Counted from the first letter of the stretch, positions 18,360-28,102 are shown. The stretch: 64,000 nucleotides of DNA from Micromonospora sp. ATCC 39149 (GCF_000158815.1 NZ_GG657738.1:6044997-6108996); one strand, 5' to 3'. Notes: a model not told the origin generated them from the sequence alone. Numbers and translations: made by a program.

Positions 18360-18832
18360 GAGCCGGTCGGGGGATGGGGCGTGCGCGCGAAGCACACCGA
18401 CTGGGTCGCGCCCACGTAGGGGCCGAAGTTGTCGATCTGCTCGTAGCCTTCACGCTGGTAGAACCTGATCGCCTCGGGTTGTGACGTCCCGGTCTCGAGC
18501 ACGAGCCGCCGGATGCCGGCATCGTAGGCGCGCGCTTCGAGGTCGCGCAGGATCGCCGTCGCGACGCCCGTGCCGCGGTGCGCCGGGGCCACGTACATCC
18601 GTTTGATCTCCGCCACGCCAGAAGCGAGCATGCGCAGCCCGCCACAGCCGATGGCAGCAGCCCCCTCGCGCTCGCGTGCGACGACGAAGACCGCCATGTC
18701 GCCGGCGCTGGGCGCCGTGCCCGGTTCGTGATCGTCGTTTCCGTACCGGGCATCGAGTTCGGCGCGCTGCGCGGCGCGCAGCCGGGCGGCGTCGGGCGCG
18801 TCCCACGGCTCCGGAGCGATTGCCACGTTCAT
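18356..18832 (-). CDS. GNAT-family N-acetyltransferase
   Basis: The product is 158 aa. The ATG at 18832 has GGGAG 6 nt upstream. The acetyl-CoA loop VAPAHRGTGVATAILRDLE (R/Q-x-x-G-x-G/A) is intact, and motif B reads RRLVLETGTSQPEAIRFY. The C-terminal FGPYVGATQSVCFAR is typical of small-molecule GNATs. It is coupled to the MFS gene. The acceptor is unknown; a toxic amine would fit the efflux context. Confidence 0.88.
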   Translation of the reverse strand: MNVAIAPEPWDAPDAARLRAAQRAELDARYGNDDHEPGTAPSAGDMAVFVVAREREGAAAIGCGGLRMLASGVAEIKRMYVAPAHRGTGVATAILRDLEARAYDAGIRRLVLETGTSQPEAIRFYQREGYEQIDNFGPYVGATQSVCFARTPHPPTGS

Positions 18833-18847
18833 CTGATCTCCCTGATC

Positions 18848-18882
18848 GTAACAAGCGTTACCGTATCAATTATTACCGTAAC
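18848..18882. promoter_or_regulatory. Operator array between the GNAT-MFS operon and tetR
   Basis: Three GTAAC/GTTAC half-sites lie in 35 bp: GTAAC (18848-18852), GTTACCGTA (18857-18865) and TACCGTAAC (18874-18882). The last two make a near-perfect inverted repeat with an 8-bp spacer. The site lies between the divergent starts at 18832 and 18929, as expected for TetR control of both. Confidence 0.6.
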
Positions 18883-18928
18883 ACGTGCTACCGTGGAGGT
18901 GAAGGTCCCGCTCGGCCGGAAGGACGGC

Positions 18929-19537
18929 ATGTCTCGCACCCGCGATCTCGAGGCTCAGCAGCAACGGCTGTCGACCGCGACGTGGGCGGTACTAGCCCAC
19001 GACGGGCTGACCGGACTGACGGTCCGGGCCGTCGCCGAACGCGCCGGCTGCACGACGGGCCTGGTGATGCACACCTTCCCCGACAAACGGTCCCTACTGC
19101 GGCACGCACGGGACCTGCTGCACCAGCGCACCGCCGAGCGCGCCGATCAAGCAGAGGCGGCCGCTGCCGACCCGCAGAGCCGGCTACGAACCGTGCTGTC
19201 GCAGGCGGTCACCCTCGCCGACGACAAGCGCCAGGAAGCCCGGGTCTGGATCGCGTACGCGGCGGCCGCCGTCGCCGATGCCGACCTCGCCGAGCTCCAC
19301 CGCAAACACAACCGTGCCTTTGTCGCCCGCATCGACCGGCTCCTGTCCGATGCGTACCCGCACCTCCCAGACGACGCCCGAGCAGACGCCGCCACCGCTC
19401 TCGTAGCGCTCGTCGAAGGCCTCAACACCCTCGCCGCGCTCGATATCGCGACCTACCACCCCGACCAGCAACGCCGAGCCATCGACGACGCCCTGACCCG
19501 ACTCACCACACGTGCGCGCCCGACGGGATCTCGATAG
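18929..19537 (+). CDS. TetR-family transcriptional regulator
   Basis: The product is 202 aa. The ATG at 18929 follows GGAAGGA; the longer upstream frame is discarded. The N-terminal HTH reads GLTGLTVRAVAERAGCTTGL, then VMHTFPDKRSLLRHA. The helical ligand-binding domain includes EARVWIAYAAAAVADADLAE. It is divergent from the GNAT-MFS operon and likely represses it. Confidence 0.88.
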   Translation: MSRTRDLEAQQQRLSTATWAVLAHDGLTGLTVRAVAERAGCTTGLVMHTFPDKRSLLRHARDLLHQRTAERADQAEAAAADPQSRLRTVLSQAVTLADDKRQEARVWIAYAAAAVADADLAELHRKHNRAFVARIDRLLSDAYPHLPDDARADAATALVALVEGLNTLAALDIATYHPDQQRRAIDDALTRLTTRARPTGSR

Positions 19538-19648
19538 CCGCCTGGCGTGTCTTGACAATTCAATCCGACAGACGGAGCGTAGGAGCGCTTCCATCGAACT
19601 TCACGACCGGTGGGCCTGTCTCGCCAACGGTGTTTCCGGCGGTCTTGT

Positions 19649-20720
19649 TTAGTAGGTTTCAGCGGCCGGGAAGCGGTCGCTGAAGGTGATGGCGAAGGCG
19701 TTCAACGCGGGTTTCCAGCGCATCGTCCATCGGGTTCTGCCTGTGCCGGTGGGGTCCAGCGACCTGGTCACCAGGTACAGACGCTCATTGGGGAAATGGC
19801 CACGGGCCTTGACCGCCCGACGGTAGCGGGCGTTCAACGACTCGATGGCGTTGGTGGAGCAGATGACGGTGCGGATCTCCAGCTCGTTGTCGAGGAACGG
19901 GATGAACTCCGCCCACGCGTTGTCCCACAGCCGGATCATCGCCGGATACCTGCCGCCCCACTTGTCGGCCAGGTCGTTGAACGCCGCCCTCGCGGCGGTG
20001 GCGTTGACGGCGGTGTAGATCGGCTTGATGTCCCGCTTCAACTCGTCCCAGTACCTGCGGGAGGTGAGCCGGAACGTGTTGCGGATCAGGTGGATCACGC
20101 AGGTCTGCACGATCGTCTGGGGCCACACGTTCGTCACCACCTCCGGCAGGCCCTTCAACCCGTCGCAGACCAGGAAGAACACGTCCTTCACGCCCCGGTC
20201 GCGCAGGTCGGTGAGCACGCTCATCCTGAACTTCGCGCCCTCACCACCGGTGCCGGCCCACAGGCCGAGGATGTCCTTCTCCCCGTCGAGCGACACGCCG
20301 ATCGCGGCGTAGAACGGCCGGTTCGCGACCTGCCCGTCGCGGACCTTGACCACGATGGCGTCGCTGAACACCGCCGCATAGATGGCGTCCAGGGGGCGGT
20401 GGGACCAGTCGGTCATCTCCTCGATCACCTTGTCCGTGATCCGCGAAATCGTCTCCTTCGACACCGACGCCCCATAGATCTCCGCGAAGTGCGCTGAGAT
20501 CTCACCCGTGGTCAACCCTTTGGCATACAGCGACAACACGACCTCGTCGACGCCGGAGAGGCGCCGCTGCCGCTTCCGCACGATCTGCGGGGTGAAGGTG
20601 CCGGCCCGATCCCGCGGCACATCGATCTGCACCGGCCCGGACGCGGCGGTCAGCACGGTCTTCGACCGGGTCCCGTTGCGGACGTTGCCCGACCCGACGC
20701 CGGCCTGATCGTGCTTCTCG
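19649..20720 (-). pseudogene. IS256-family transposase, 5'-truncated
   Basis: The minus frame reads the IS256 core without breaks: SGNVRNGTRSKTVLTAASG, VDEVVLSLYAKGLTTGEIS, ANRPFYAAIGVSLDGEKDIL, LWAGTGGEGAKF, then ICSTNAIESLNARYRRAVK. The DDE residues lie in this core. The first ~70 residues of a normal IS256 protein are missing. The open frame continues upstream to 20857 with unrelated sequence, where a recombinase fragment overlaps on the other strand. The element is therefore a remnant. Confidence 0.75.
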
Positions 20721-20998
20721 TAGCCGAGGTGTTCGGCGACGCCTACAAGATCTTCGGCCCACGCACCGTCGCCGTCCAAGCCGGCGAGGTCAGCGTCAAA
20801 CAGGCCGCCACCGAACTCGGCACCCCCGCCGACGCCGTCTACAACTGGCTGCGCCACGGCCAGGTCCCCGCCCGCCGTGGCCCCAGCGGACGCTGGTGCA
20901 TCCCTTGGGACCCCGCCATCCGGGAGGTTTACCAGCGGAAGGTCGCCGGCTCGTTCCGCCTCACGCCGCTGCCACCTGCGCAGCGGGCTCCAGCCTGA
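20711..20998 (+). pseudogene. C-terminal fragment of a site-specific recombinase (HTH tail)
   Basis: The frame reads VSVKQAATELGTPADAVYNW, then ARRGPSGRWCIPWDPA. This is the helix-turn-helix/excisionase-like motif found at the C-terminus of some serine recombinases of actinomycete elements. No catalytic domain precedes it, because the IS256 remnant has replaced the 5' part. Nothing is recognised from 21000 to 21247. Confidence 0.45.
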
Positions 20999-21247
20999 CC
21001 TCTATAAGTCCGGACAGCTGCCCTGGATTCCCCTACACGGCCGGGAGTCCGCCGTCCCGTCGGTGCCGGCGGGAAGGCTCGCGCCGATCCGCCTCGTTGT
21101 GGTGGTCGCGTAGGGTCACCATCTCGTCTGGACCAACTGGCGGTAACACAAACGATCGGCGATGGATGCTGTGTGAGTCAACCAGTGAGCCGGCTCATGC
21201 TAACCGGTTTCTACTGATCGCCTCGGCTGGTCGCTACAGTTGTTCCG

Positions 21248-21997
21248 GTGCAGGTAGCGGTGGTTACGCCGGAGTCGGGAGGGTTTCCCCGGCACAGCCA
21301 TGATGACGAGTACGTGATCAGCGTCAACGTCCACGGCTGGGAGAAGGTCCGCCTCGATCGTGCCTCGTTCGAGGCTGGCGTCGAAGAGGTCACCTTCTAC
21401 AACCCCGGCCAGGTGCAGTCCAGTACCACCCAGACCGCGGACACCCGCCCTTGGTCCTGCGTCAGCCTGTACGTTCCGGTCGCCGACATGCTGGCCCTGA
21501 CGGGCGGCGAGCCGGTCGAGTTCGCCCGCCCGGTGCTGTCCGCACCCGATCTGCGCCACCGGATACTGGCCATCGCGGCCGGGGCGCCGGCGGACCTCGA
21601 CGCGATCCTGGTTGACGTGCTGCGTCGAGGCGCCGGCGGGTCCCGGCCCGGCGGACCCGCGCCCGGCGACGTGCGGATCGCCCACGTGCTGCGACGGCTC
21701 CGGGAGGACTTGTCGGCTGCAGTCAGCGTGACGGATGTAGCCACCGAGGTCGGCCTGTCGCGGGAGCAGCTGATCCGGTCATTCTCCCGCGCGGTGGGAT
21801 GTTCGCCGTATGCCTGGCATCTGCAGGCCCGGCTGGCGCACGGACGCCGGCTACTGCGCGAGGGCGTACCGATCGCGCACGCCGCGGCGTCGGCCGGTTT
21901 CGCTGATCAGGCTCACTTCCACAAGCACTTCCGTGCCGCCTACGCGATGACGCCGGGACGGTTCCGACGCGTGTCAACATCTGACAAGACCCGCTAG
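21248..21997 (+). CDS. AraC-family transcriptional regulator
   Basis: The product is 249 aa from a GTG at 21248. The N-terminal half is a cupin-like sensing domain (GGFPRHSHDDEYVISVNVHG). The C-terminal half carries two HTH motifs: VSVTDVATEVGLSREQLIRS and the signature IAHAAASAGFADQAHFHKHF, followed by MTPGRFRR. It precedes a LysE exporter by 25 bp on the same strand and probably controls it. No clear ribosome-binding site is seen. Confidence 0.88.
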   Translation: MQVAVVTPESGGFPRHSHDDEYVISVNVHGWEKVRLDRASFEAGVEEVTFYNPGQVQSSTTQTADTRPWSCVSLYVPVADMLALTGGEPVEFARPVLSAPDLRHRILAIAAGAPADLDAILVDVLRRGAGGSRPGGPAPGDVRIAHVLRRLREDLSAAVSVTDVATEVGLSREQLIRSFSRAVGCSPYAWHLQARLAHGRRLLREGVPIAHAAASAGFADQAHFHKHFRAAYAMTPGRFRRVSTSDKTR

Positions 21998-22022
21998 CTC
22001 GCCGGTAGGCACGCTGGAGCCC

Positions 22023-22649
22023 ATGTTGCAGATCATCATGACGGCCATGGGTATCGGGCTGGTGTTCAACGCCACGCCCGGAGCGGTGTTCACCGAGTCG
22101 CTGCGCCGCGGGGTCCGGGGCGGCTTCCGCCCGGCCTTTGCCGTGCAGGTCGGTTCGCTGACCGGCGACGCCGTCTGGGCGATTCTCGGGCTCAGCGGCG
22201 TGGCCGCCTTGTTCCTCCTACCTTCGGTGCAGATCCCCCTGACCGTGGTCGGATGCCTGATCCTGGCAGGGCTGGGTGCACTGGGGATACGCGATGCTCT
22301 TGCCGGTGATCGCAGCGCGGTACCCGCCGAGGCCCGCGGCGGGCGGTCGTCGGCGGTTCTGACCGGCGCCGGTATGTCGTTGGGCAACCCCTGGAACGTC
22401 GTCTACTGGGCTGGCGCGGCTGGCGCCGTGGCCGGAACGCTCGGTCAGCAGCCCGAGCCGCGTCACCTCGTCGCGTTCTTCGCCGGATTCATGGTCTCCT
22501 CGCTGCTGTGGTGCTTCGTCTGCGCGGGGATGATCGCGGGAGTGCGCCGCGCTCTCAAACCCACCGCGATCAGAGCCATCGAAGCGATGTCCGGCGTCGC
22601 TCTGCTTGCCTTCGCCGGGTTGCTCCTCATCCGCCTCTTCTCGTCGTAA
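22023..22649 (+). CDS. LysE/RhtB-family amino-acid exporter
   Basis: The product is 208 aa from an ATG at 22023, with about six hydrophobic segments. The family signature is at the N-terminus (NATPGAVFTESLRRGVRGG), where LysE proteins have a P-G-P motif. SLGNPWNVVYWAGAAGAVAG matches the internal repeat. It should export a basic or hydrophobic amino acid or a related compound. It is probably co-transcribed with the AraC gene upstream. Confidence 0.88.
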   Translation: MLQIIMTAMGIGLVFNATPGAVFTESLRRGVRGGFRPAFAVQVGSLTGDAVWAILGLSGVAALFLLPSVQIPLTVVGCLILAGLGALGIRDALAGDRSAVPAEARGGRSSAVLTGAGMSLGNPWNVVYWAGAAGAVAGTLGQQPEPRHLVAFFAGFMVSSLLWCFVCAGMIAGVRRALKPTAIRAIEAMSGVALLAFAGLLLIRLFSS

Positions 22650-22700
22650 GGCGACACCGACGCCACCTGTCCGCAAGTGTGCGGACGGAACACCTCGCCG

Positions 22701-22985
22701 TGGTCCACCTCCTTGGCGCTGGTCAGCAATGCCACATTCGGCGTCGTCCTCTTCTCCTGCGACCTCGGAATGGCCAAGCCCGACTCGGCGATCTACCTCA
22801 CCGCCACCGACCAACTCGGCGCCGACCCCGCAGACTGCCTCTACGCCGGCACCGGTGCCGGCGACGAACTGGCCGGAGAACCGCAGCCAGGCCTGACCAC
22901 GCTGCGCATCATCGAACTCAACAACACCAATCCGAACTGGCAGGGCACACACTCGCCGCGATCGGCGACCTGCCGACCCTGCTCC
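22701..22985 (+). pseudogene. HAD-hydrolase fragment
   Basis: The sequence reads LALVSNATFGVV, then CDLGMAKPDSAIYLTATDQL, then DPADCLYAGTGAGDELAGE. These are motifs II-IV of a HAD hydrolase (S/T-N, K-P, G-D-x-x-x-D), but the loop between motifs II and III is shortened by about 20 residues. After NTNPNW the frame shifts. The N-terminal motif I is missing. It is a decayed fragment. Confidence 0.6.
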
Positions 22986-23762
22986 GCCAGGATCTGCAAA
23001 CCTTTAGGGGTTCGAGTGCCTTCGGGCACACTTCACGATCAAGGACGTGGCCAGCGGAAACGCGGGTCACGGCCTTGATCGCTTCTGTGGGCTGGGACGG
23101 ATCTTCTCAGGATTTGGAATCTGGTGCTCCGATGGTGCTCCGTTGTCGGTGTGCTGTTCCGGCAGTGGTCCGTGCCGATCTGTGCTGACCAGTGTGTTTG
23201 CGTGTCGGCTGGTCGGGATCATGGTCGGGAGGCCGATGCGTCGGAGTGCGGCTGTTGTCCACTGTGGCCTGTCTTGTGGATCTTGCTCGGGGCGCGGTAG
23301 TCGCCCTGGCGCTGATCTTCGACGACGCAGCGCCCCTTGCTGTCGCCGTCGCGATGGTCTGGACCGTCGCCCCAGCTCTGACGAGATGGCGGTCCGAAGA
23401 TCATCCACAGAGGTTGCACCTCACCAAAGCATCGACTACTATCGATGAAAGTGGAGCAATTGGTGCAAGTCATGATTTACCGACACCGCAAACGCGCGGC
23501 CCGGCGCGTACTCCTACCCTCAGCAATCGTCAGTGGACGACTCGACTTTCTCAGACGGTGGCCTTGCACTCGATCGGGCGTCACCCGCGCTCAACACTGA
23601 ACGCAATCCCTCAACGACATGACGCCCACCTTCCGTTGGAAGGCGAACCTCCGTGCGTCTTCGCTCGGCTTGAACCTGTCCGAGCCGGGTTTTTCATCCG
23701 TCCGCGCCACCGCAGCCGAAGGTGCGGCATCGAGACCAATCGGAGCAGAGAAAGGTATTGCG
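22986..23762. other. Long stretch without a recognised gene
   Basis: This 777-bp region holds no convincing CDS. A plus frame from about 23260 has a hydrophobic stretch (DDAAPLAVAVAMVWTVAPAL) but no ribosome-binding site or known family. An 11-bp tandem near-repeat (GGTGCTCCGAT/GGTGCTCCGTT) lies at 23123-23144. The last ~100 bp must hold the promoter of the gene at 23763. Confidence 0.35.
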
Positions 23763-24185
23763 ATGATGATTCAGTCCGTTCCGCCGACCGTTCGGCGGCT
23801 GCCACACACCTTGGTGGTGGTCGGCCTCCTGGCAGCGGTTCTGGGTACTGCCTCGGCCCCTGCCGCGGCGAGTCCGGGCCCCGCCGCACGTAGCACGCCA
23901 GCCGTTGACGCCTGCCCATTCACAAACACGCTCTGCCTGTTCGAGGGCACCAACTTCACCGGTGAGCGTCTCACCGTGAGCTCCCTGGTATCGCCCGGTA
24001 CATACGTAAGTCTGGTGGACGCCGGTTGGGGAGACCGTGCGCGTTCCGCGATCAACACCAACAGTCGGAGTGCTGCGATGTTTATGAACGATGACTGTGT
24101 CGGGGGGGCCTTCGAAGTCCCTGGCAATAGCTCCCGGCCGGACTTCGGAGGGTTCACGCCCGAAAGTGCCTGGGTGCCTCGGTAA
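23763..24185 (+). CDS. Secreted peptidase inhibitor family I36-like protein
   Basis: The product is 140 aa. The ATG at 23763 follows GAAAGG. A signal peptide is clear: two arginines, then VVVGLLAAVLGTASAPAAA with a likely cleavage after ASAPAAA. The mature part has a crystallin-like fold pattern (CLFEGTNFTGERLTV, then RARSAINTNSRSAAMF) and four cysteines, as in the Streptomyces metalloproteinase inhibitor SMPI family (I36). It is probably secreted to inhibit proteases or act as a structural protein. It stands alone and is followed by a terminator. Confidence 0.8.
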   Translation: MMIQSVPPTVRRLPHTLVVVGLLAAVLGTASAPAAASPGPAARSTPAVDACPFTNTLCLFEGTNFTGERLTVSSLVSPGTYVSLVDAGWGDRARSAINTNSRSAAMFMNDDCVGGAFEVPGNSSRPDFGGFTPESAWVPR

Positions 24186-24193
24186 GGCCAGCA

Positions 24194-24223
24194 CCGGGTG
24201 ACACGCTGTCGCGTGTCACCCGG
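24194..24223 (+). terminator. Hairpin terminator after the I36-like gene
   Basis: CCGGGTGACACG and CGTGTCACCCGG form a perfect 12-bp stem with a 6-nt loop, 8 bp after the stop codon. TTCCTCC follows. Confidence 0.75.
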
Positions 24224-24283
24224 TTCCTCCGGCTCGGGAGTGTGGCGATTTCCGTGTTTGGGCCTGTGGTGTGATCGAGGTTG

Positions 24284-25394
24284 TTAGATGGTGATCCGGT
24301 CGCCGTAGGCGAGGATCAGGGCGTTGAGGGCCTTGGCCCAACCGTAGACCCGGCCGGTGATGCTCCCACCGCCCTTGCGTTTCTGCTGGACGACGAGGCA
24401 GAGGACCTTCATCGCGGCCTGCTCGGTCGGGAAGTGCCCGCGCCGTCGGGCGGCTTGGCGGAACCGGCGTTCAGGCTCTCGATGATGTTGGTGGTGTAGA
24501 GGAGCTCCTGCGATTGGTGTAGCGCAGGGATGCCCGCACGAGGTGAACGACGCGCTGCTGGTGCACCGCCCGCGGCCAGACCTGCTCGATCGCGTCGGTC
24601 ATGCCCTTCAACCCGTCGGAGCAGACCACGAACACGTCCTCGACACCGCGGTTGCGTAGTTCGGTGAGGTAGCCGGCCCACTGCTTGGCACCCTCACCGC
24701 CGGTCCCGGCCCACATACCGAGCACGTCGCGTTCCCCGTCGAGGCTGATGCCGACCACGACGTAGACGGGCCGGTTCGCGACCTGCCCTTGGCGGATCCT
24801 CATCATGAGGGCGTCGATGAACACCACCGGATAGACCTGTCCAGGGGGCGTTGCCGCCAGGCTTGCATCTCGTCCAGGACGCTGTCAGGGACCCGGCTGA
24901 TCAGCTCCCGGGACACGTCGACGTCGTACACGTTTGCCAGATGCGCGGAGATATCCCCGGCCGTCAGCCCTTTGGCATACAGCGACAATATCGCCTCGTT
25001 GAACCCATTTAGGCGGCGCGTGTGCTTGGGCACGATCCGCGGCGTGAATGGCCCGATCCTGCGGGACCTGGATCCGCACCGGCCCGACCTCGGTCTGCAC
25101 CGTCTTCGCCCCGTGACCGTTACGCACGTTGCCCCGCCGACCAGTCGTCTCGTCGACTCCGGCCTCGTCGAGGTGCGCATCCAGCTCCGCATCGAGGGCC
25201 GATTCGAGCACGGTACGGGTGATCCCCGCGAGGAGACCACCGGGCCCGACCAACGAGACTCCGTCGGCCTTGGCCCGCTCCACCAGCTGTTGGGCGAACT
25301 CCACCTCCGCCGCCGTCGGCTGTGGAAGCGGCACAGCGTTCTTCTTGTCTGTTATGACGTGGTCCTTCCCGGACAGGATCAACGTCCTGCCCAA
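24284..25394 (-). pseudogene. Second IS256-family transposase, frameshifted and internally deleted
   Basis: Four minus-frame pieces line up along one IS256 protein. They are an N-terminus (VEFAQQLVERAKADGVSLVG, then GGLLAGITRTVLESALDAEL), a middle (LNGFNEAILSLYAKGLTAG), the core (RQGQVANRPVYVVVGISLDG and CSDGLKGMTDAIEQVWPRAV) and a tail (LYTTNIIESLN ... ALILAYGDRITI, TAA at 24284). Frames change near 25050, 24840 and 24480, and about 90 codons before the NIIESLN motif are deleted. It is a different lineage from the copy at 19649 and is inactive. Confidence 0.7.
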
Positions 25395-25686
25395 GGGACA
25401 ACACCCAGGCCAAACACGGAAATCTACGCAGTCCCGTCCAAGATCAGGGGCAAGGCCCGCCGGCGAAGACGGGGGGTTGGCGGTCGTGCCAGGGGACTCT
25501 CGTGCGCGGGTGGTGCCAGCACACCACGGGTGCGTGCGAGCTGCGGGTGCTGCCCGGCAGGCGCTTCTATCTGATCGACCAGCAGCCTGCGGTGCTAGCG
25601 GCGATCCGGGACCGGCTGGGTGGGTAGCCGGCCAGAGTCATGACGGACATAGTCCTCCGGACCGCCCACTGAAAAGGACGTGGGCG

Positions 25687-26478
25687 TCAGACCTCCATAG
25701 GTTCGGGGGTGCCGAGGGGTAGCCAGTGGACGGCATCGCGGACGGCGGGTGAGGCGCTCGCGAAGGCTGCCTCAATTCCGGGGCGTCCCTCGTGGAAGTG
25801 GCTCCAGCCCTCGTAGTGTATGGGCAGGATCGTCCGTGGGCACAGGAGGTCGCAGAGTGCGGCGCCGTCGCGGCCGGTCATGGTGTAGCGCAGTGGGCCG
25901 GTCACGCTGAACCGCACCGCGCCCAGGTGAAGCAGGACCGTGCCTACGTCGAGTCGGGACGCGACCTGCCGGACGCGTCCGTAGAAAACGGTGTCGCCGG
26001 AGATCCAGAGTTGGCCGTGCCGCTGGCCCTCCCAGCGCAGCGCGAAGCCGACGACGTGACCCGTGATCGGCCGGCTGAGCGGTGGGCCGTGGCGGCACGG
26101 GGTGGCAGTGATGTCGAGGGCGGGCCGCCCAGGGGACTCGAGCCGGGTGGCCTGCCAGGGCCGCAGACCGCGGGCGCTGCCGCCGAGCCGCCCGGCGCCG
26201 GCCGCGGTCGTCACGACGGTGTCGGTAGCGGACAGTACCGAGCGGCCGAGGTCGTCGAGGTTGTCGGCGTGGTGGTCGTGGGTGAGCAGGACCGCGTCGA
26301 CCGGTGGCAGGCTGGACAGCGGGACCGCGGGCCCGGTTTCCTTGCGGGAGGCCGAGCCCCAGCCGAACGTGTACCGGCGTCCGGGCGGGTCGAAGGTCGG
26401 GTCGGTGAGGATCCGCCACCCTTCCACCTCGATCAGCACGGTCGGGCCGCCGATGTGGGTGATCCGCACTGTGGTCAT
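25687..26478 (-). CDS. Metallo-beta-lactamase-fold hydrolase (UlaG/NAPE-PLD type)
   Basis: The product is 263 aa. The ATG at 26478 overlaps the previous stop (ATGA). The fold's metal motif is present as VDAVLLTHDHHADNLDD (x-H-x-D-H-H), preceded by ILTDPTFDPPG. Later histidines lie in ATPCRHGPP and TILPIHYEGWSHF. QLWISGDTVFYGRV supplies the bridging aspartate. It probably hydrolyses a phosphodiester or lactone. It is the third gene of a minus-strand operon with two alpha/beta hydrolases. Confidence 0.88.
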   Translation of the reverse strand: MTTVRITHIGGPTVLIEVEGWRILTDPTFDPPGRRYTFGWGSASRKETGPAVPLSSLPPVDAVLLTHDHHADNLDDLGRSVLSATDTVVTTAAGAGRLGGSARGLRPWQATRLESPGRPALDITATPCRHGPPLSRPITGHVVGFALRWEGQRHGQLWISGDTVFYGRVRQVASRLDVGTVLLHLGAVRFSVTGPLRYTMTGRDGAALCDLLCPRTILPIHYEGWSHFHEGRPGIEAAFASASPAVRDAVHWLPLGTPEPMEV

Positions 26479-27263
26479 CGGGCGTGGCGTAGCGCCCAGT
26501 CGAGGGCGAAGTCGGCGATCTCCTCCCAGCCCTTCTGGGCAGGCAGCAGGTGCGCGTAGCCGTCGTACTCGACGTGCTCGGTGACGGTGTTCGACTTGTA
26601 GTGTTTGGCGTTGGAGCGCTGCACGGCCGGTGGCATGATGTGGTCCTCGCTGCCGGAGATGAACAGCAGCGGCGCGCGGTTGTCGTTGTGGTAGTCGACC
26701 CAGGTGTCCTGGTGTCCGGGCTGGAAGTTGGCGAGCACGCTGCCCCAGAGGATGCCGCCGTTGGCCGGGATGTGGTAGCGCTCGTACAGCGCTTTCGACT
26801 CCTCGGCGGTGAACGTGTTGGTGAAGGCGTACTTCCATTCGTCCAGAGTCAGGCCGATCGCCTTGTGCCGGTTGGCCGGTGACTTGAGCACCGGGAACGT
26901 CGACTTGACTTGGGACAGCGGGACGACCCGGACGCCTTCGGTGGGCGCCGAGTTCATCGCCACGCCGGCCGCGCCGAAACCGTGGTCGAGCAGGATCTGG
27001 GTGAACGCTCCGCCGGCCGAATGCCCGATGATGATCGGCGGCTCGGACAGAGCCTCGATCTCGGCTTCCAGCTTTTCGATGATCGCCGGCACGGTCACCG
27101 CGGTGATGATGCCCGGGTCGGCGTTGAGCGCCTCCACCTCAACCTCAAAACCGGGGTAGCCCGGGGCGATCACCTGGTGTCCCTTGGCCTCGTAGTGGGC
27201 GATCCAGTTCTCCCAGCTGCGTGGGGTGACCCAGAAGCCGTGGACCAGAACGATCGGTTTCAC
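26475..27263 (-). CDS. Alpha/beta hydrolase
   Basis: The product is 262 aa. The GTG at 27263 overlaps the upstream stop (GTGA). It begins VKPIVLVHGFWVTPRSWENW, with the HG oxyanion motif. The nucleophile elbow is IIIGHSAGGAFTQILL (G-H-S-A-G). An acid (LLFISGSEDHIMPP) and a late histidine (EYDGYAHLLPA) complete the triad. Substrate unknown. Stop-start overlaps on both sides show tight co-expression with its neighbours. Confidence 0.88.
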   Translation of the reverse strand: MKPIVLVHGFWVTPRSWENWIAHYEAKGHQVIAPGYPGFEVEVEALNADPGIITAVTVPAIIEKLEAEIEALSEPPIIIGHSAGGAFTQILLDHGFGAAGVAMNSAPTEGVRVVPLSQVKSTFPVLKSPANRHKAIGLTLDEWKYAFTNTFTAEESKALYERYHIPANGGILWGSVLANFQPGHQDTWVDYHNDNRAPLLFISGSEDHIMPPAVQRSNAKHYKSNTVTEHVEYDGYAHLLPAQKGWEEIADFALDWALRHAR

Positions 27264-28093
27264 CCGTCGTGCTCCTTCAGGAAGGTGAGCAGGTCGTCGC
27301 CGAGCTGCCGCTTGTGGGTGTCGGTGATGCCGTGCGGCGCGCCGGGGTAGACGATCAGCTCGGCGTCCTTGACCAGGGCGGCCGACGCCTTGCCGCCGAC
27401 CTCGAACGGCACCACCTGGTCGTCGTCGCCATGGATGACGAGGGTGGGCACGTCGAACTTCGCCAGGTCGTCGCGGAAGTCGGTGGCCGAGAACGCGGCG
27501 ATCGACTCGTACGCGTTGCGGTGTCCGGCGGCCATCGACTGCAGCCAGAAGGCGTCCCGGATGCCCTGCGAGACGGACGCGCCGGGTCGGTTGTTGCCGA
27601 AGAACGGCCCGTCGGCGAGATCCTTGTACAGCTGGGAACGGTCCGCCGCGGAGCCGCCGCGGATGCCGTCGAACACCTCGATCGGCACGCCGCCAGGGTT
27701 GTCGTCGCGGCGCACCATCAGCGGCGGCACCGCGGAGACCAGCACCACCTGCGCGACCCGCGAGGTGCCATGCCGCCCGATGTATCGGCTCACCTCGCCA
27801 CCGCCGGTGGAGAACCCGACCAGGGTGACGTCGGTCAGGTCGAGATGCTCGATCAGGGCGGCGAGGTCGTCGGCGTACGTGTCCATCTCGTTGCCGTGCC
27901 AGGTCTGCGTCGACCGGCCGTGCCCGCGCCGGTCGTGCGCGATCGCCCGGTAGCCGTTCTCGGCGAGGAACAGCTGCTGGGCCTCCCAGCTGTCGGAGTT
28001 CAGGGGCCAGCCGTGGCTGAGCACGACCGGGCGGCCGGCGCCCCAGTCCTTGTAGAAGATTTCGGTGCCATCGGCGGTGGTGACGAAAGGCAT
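27260..28093 (-). CDS. Alpha/beta hydrolase, non-heme chloroperoxidase/arylesterase type
   Basis: The product is 277 aa from an ATG at 28093. Landmarks match the cofactor-free haloperoxidase/esterase family: DGTEIFYKDWGAGRPVVLSH, then HGWPLNSDSW, HDRRGHGRS, the elbow VGFSTGGGEVSRY (G-F-S-T-G), the acid VIHGDDDQVVPF and the histidine YPGAPHGI. It acts on small esters or performs perhydrolysis; the natural substrate is unknown. It is the first gene of the hydrolase/metallo-hydrolase operon. Confidence 0.9.
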   Translation of the reverse strand: MPFVTTADGTEIFYKDWGAGRPVVLSHGWPLNSDSWEAQQLFLAENGYRAIAHDRRGHGRSTQTWHGNEMDTYADDLAALIEHLDLTDVTLVGFSTGGGEVSRYIGRHGTSRVAQVVLVSAVPPLMVRRDDNPGGVPIEVFDGIRGGSAADRSQLYKDLADGPFFGNNRPGASVSQGIRDAFWLQSMAAGHRNAYESIAAFSATDFRDDLAKFDVPTLVIHGDDDQVVPFEVGGKASAALVKDAELIVYPGAPHGITDTHKRQLGDDLLTFLKEHDG

Positions 28094-28102
28094 GGTCTGC
28101 TC

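Noticed and set aside
22990..23030. tRNA-like GGTTCGAGTGCC sequence
   Set aside because: It has a T-loop-like stretch but no acceptor stem or anticodon arm pairs around it.
25500..25630. Short plus-strand tail ending RRFYLIDQQPAVLAAIRDRL
   Set aside because: It reads like the end of a real protein, but nothing upstream in frame is convincing. It is left out as unsupported.
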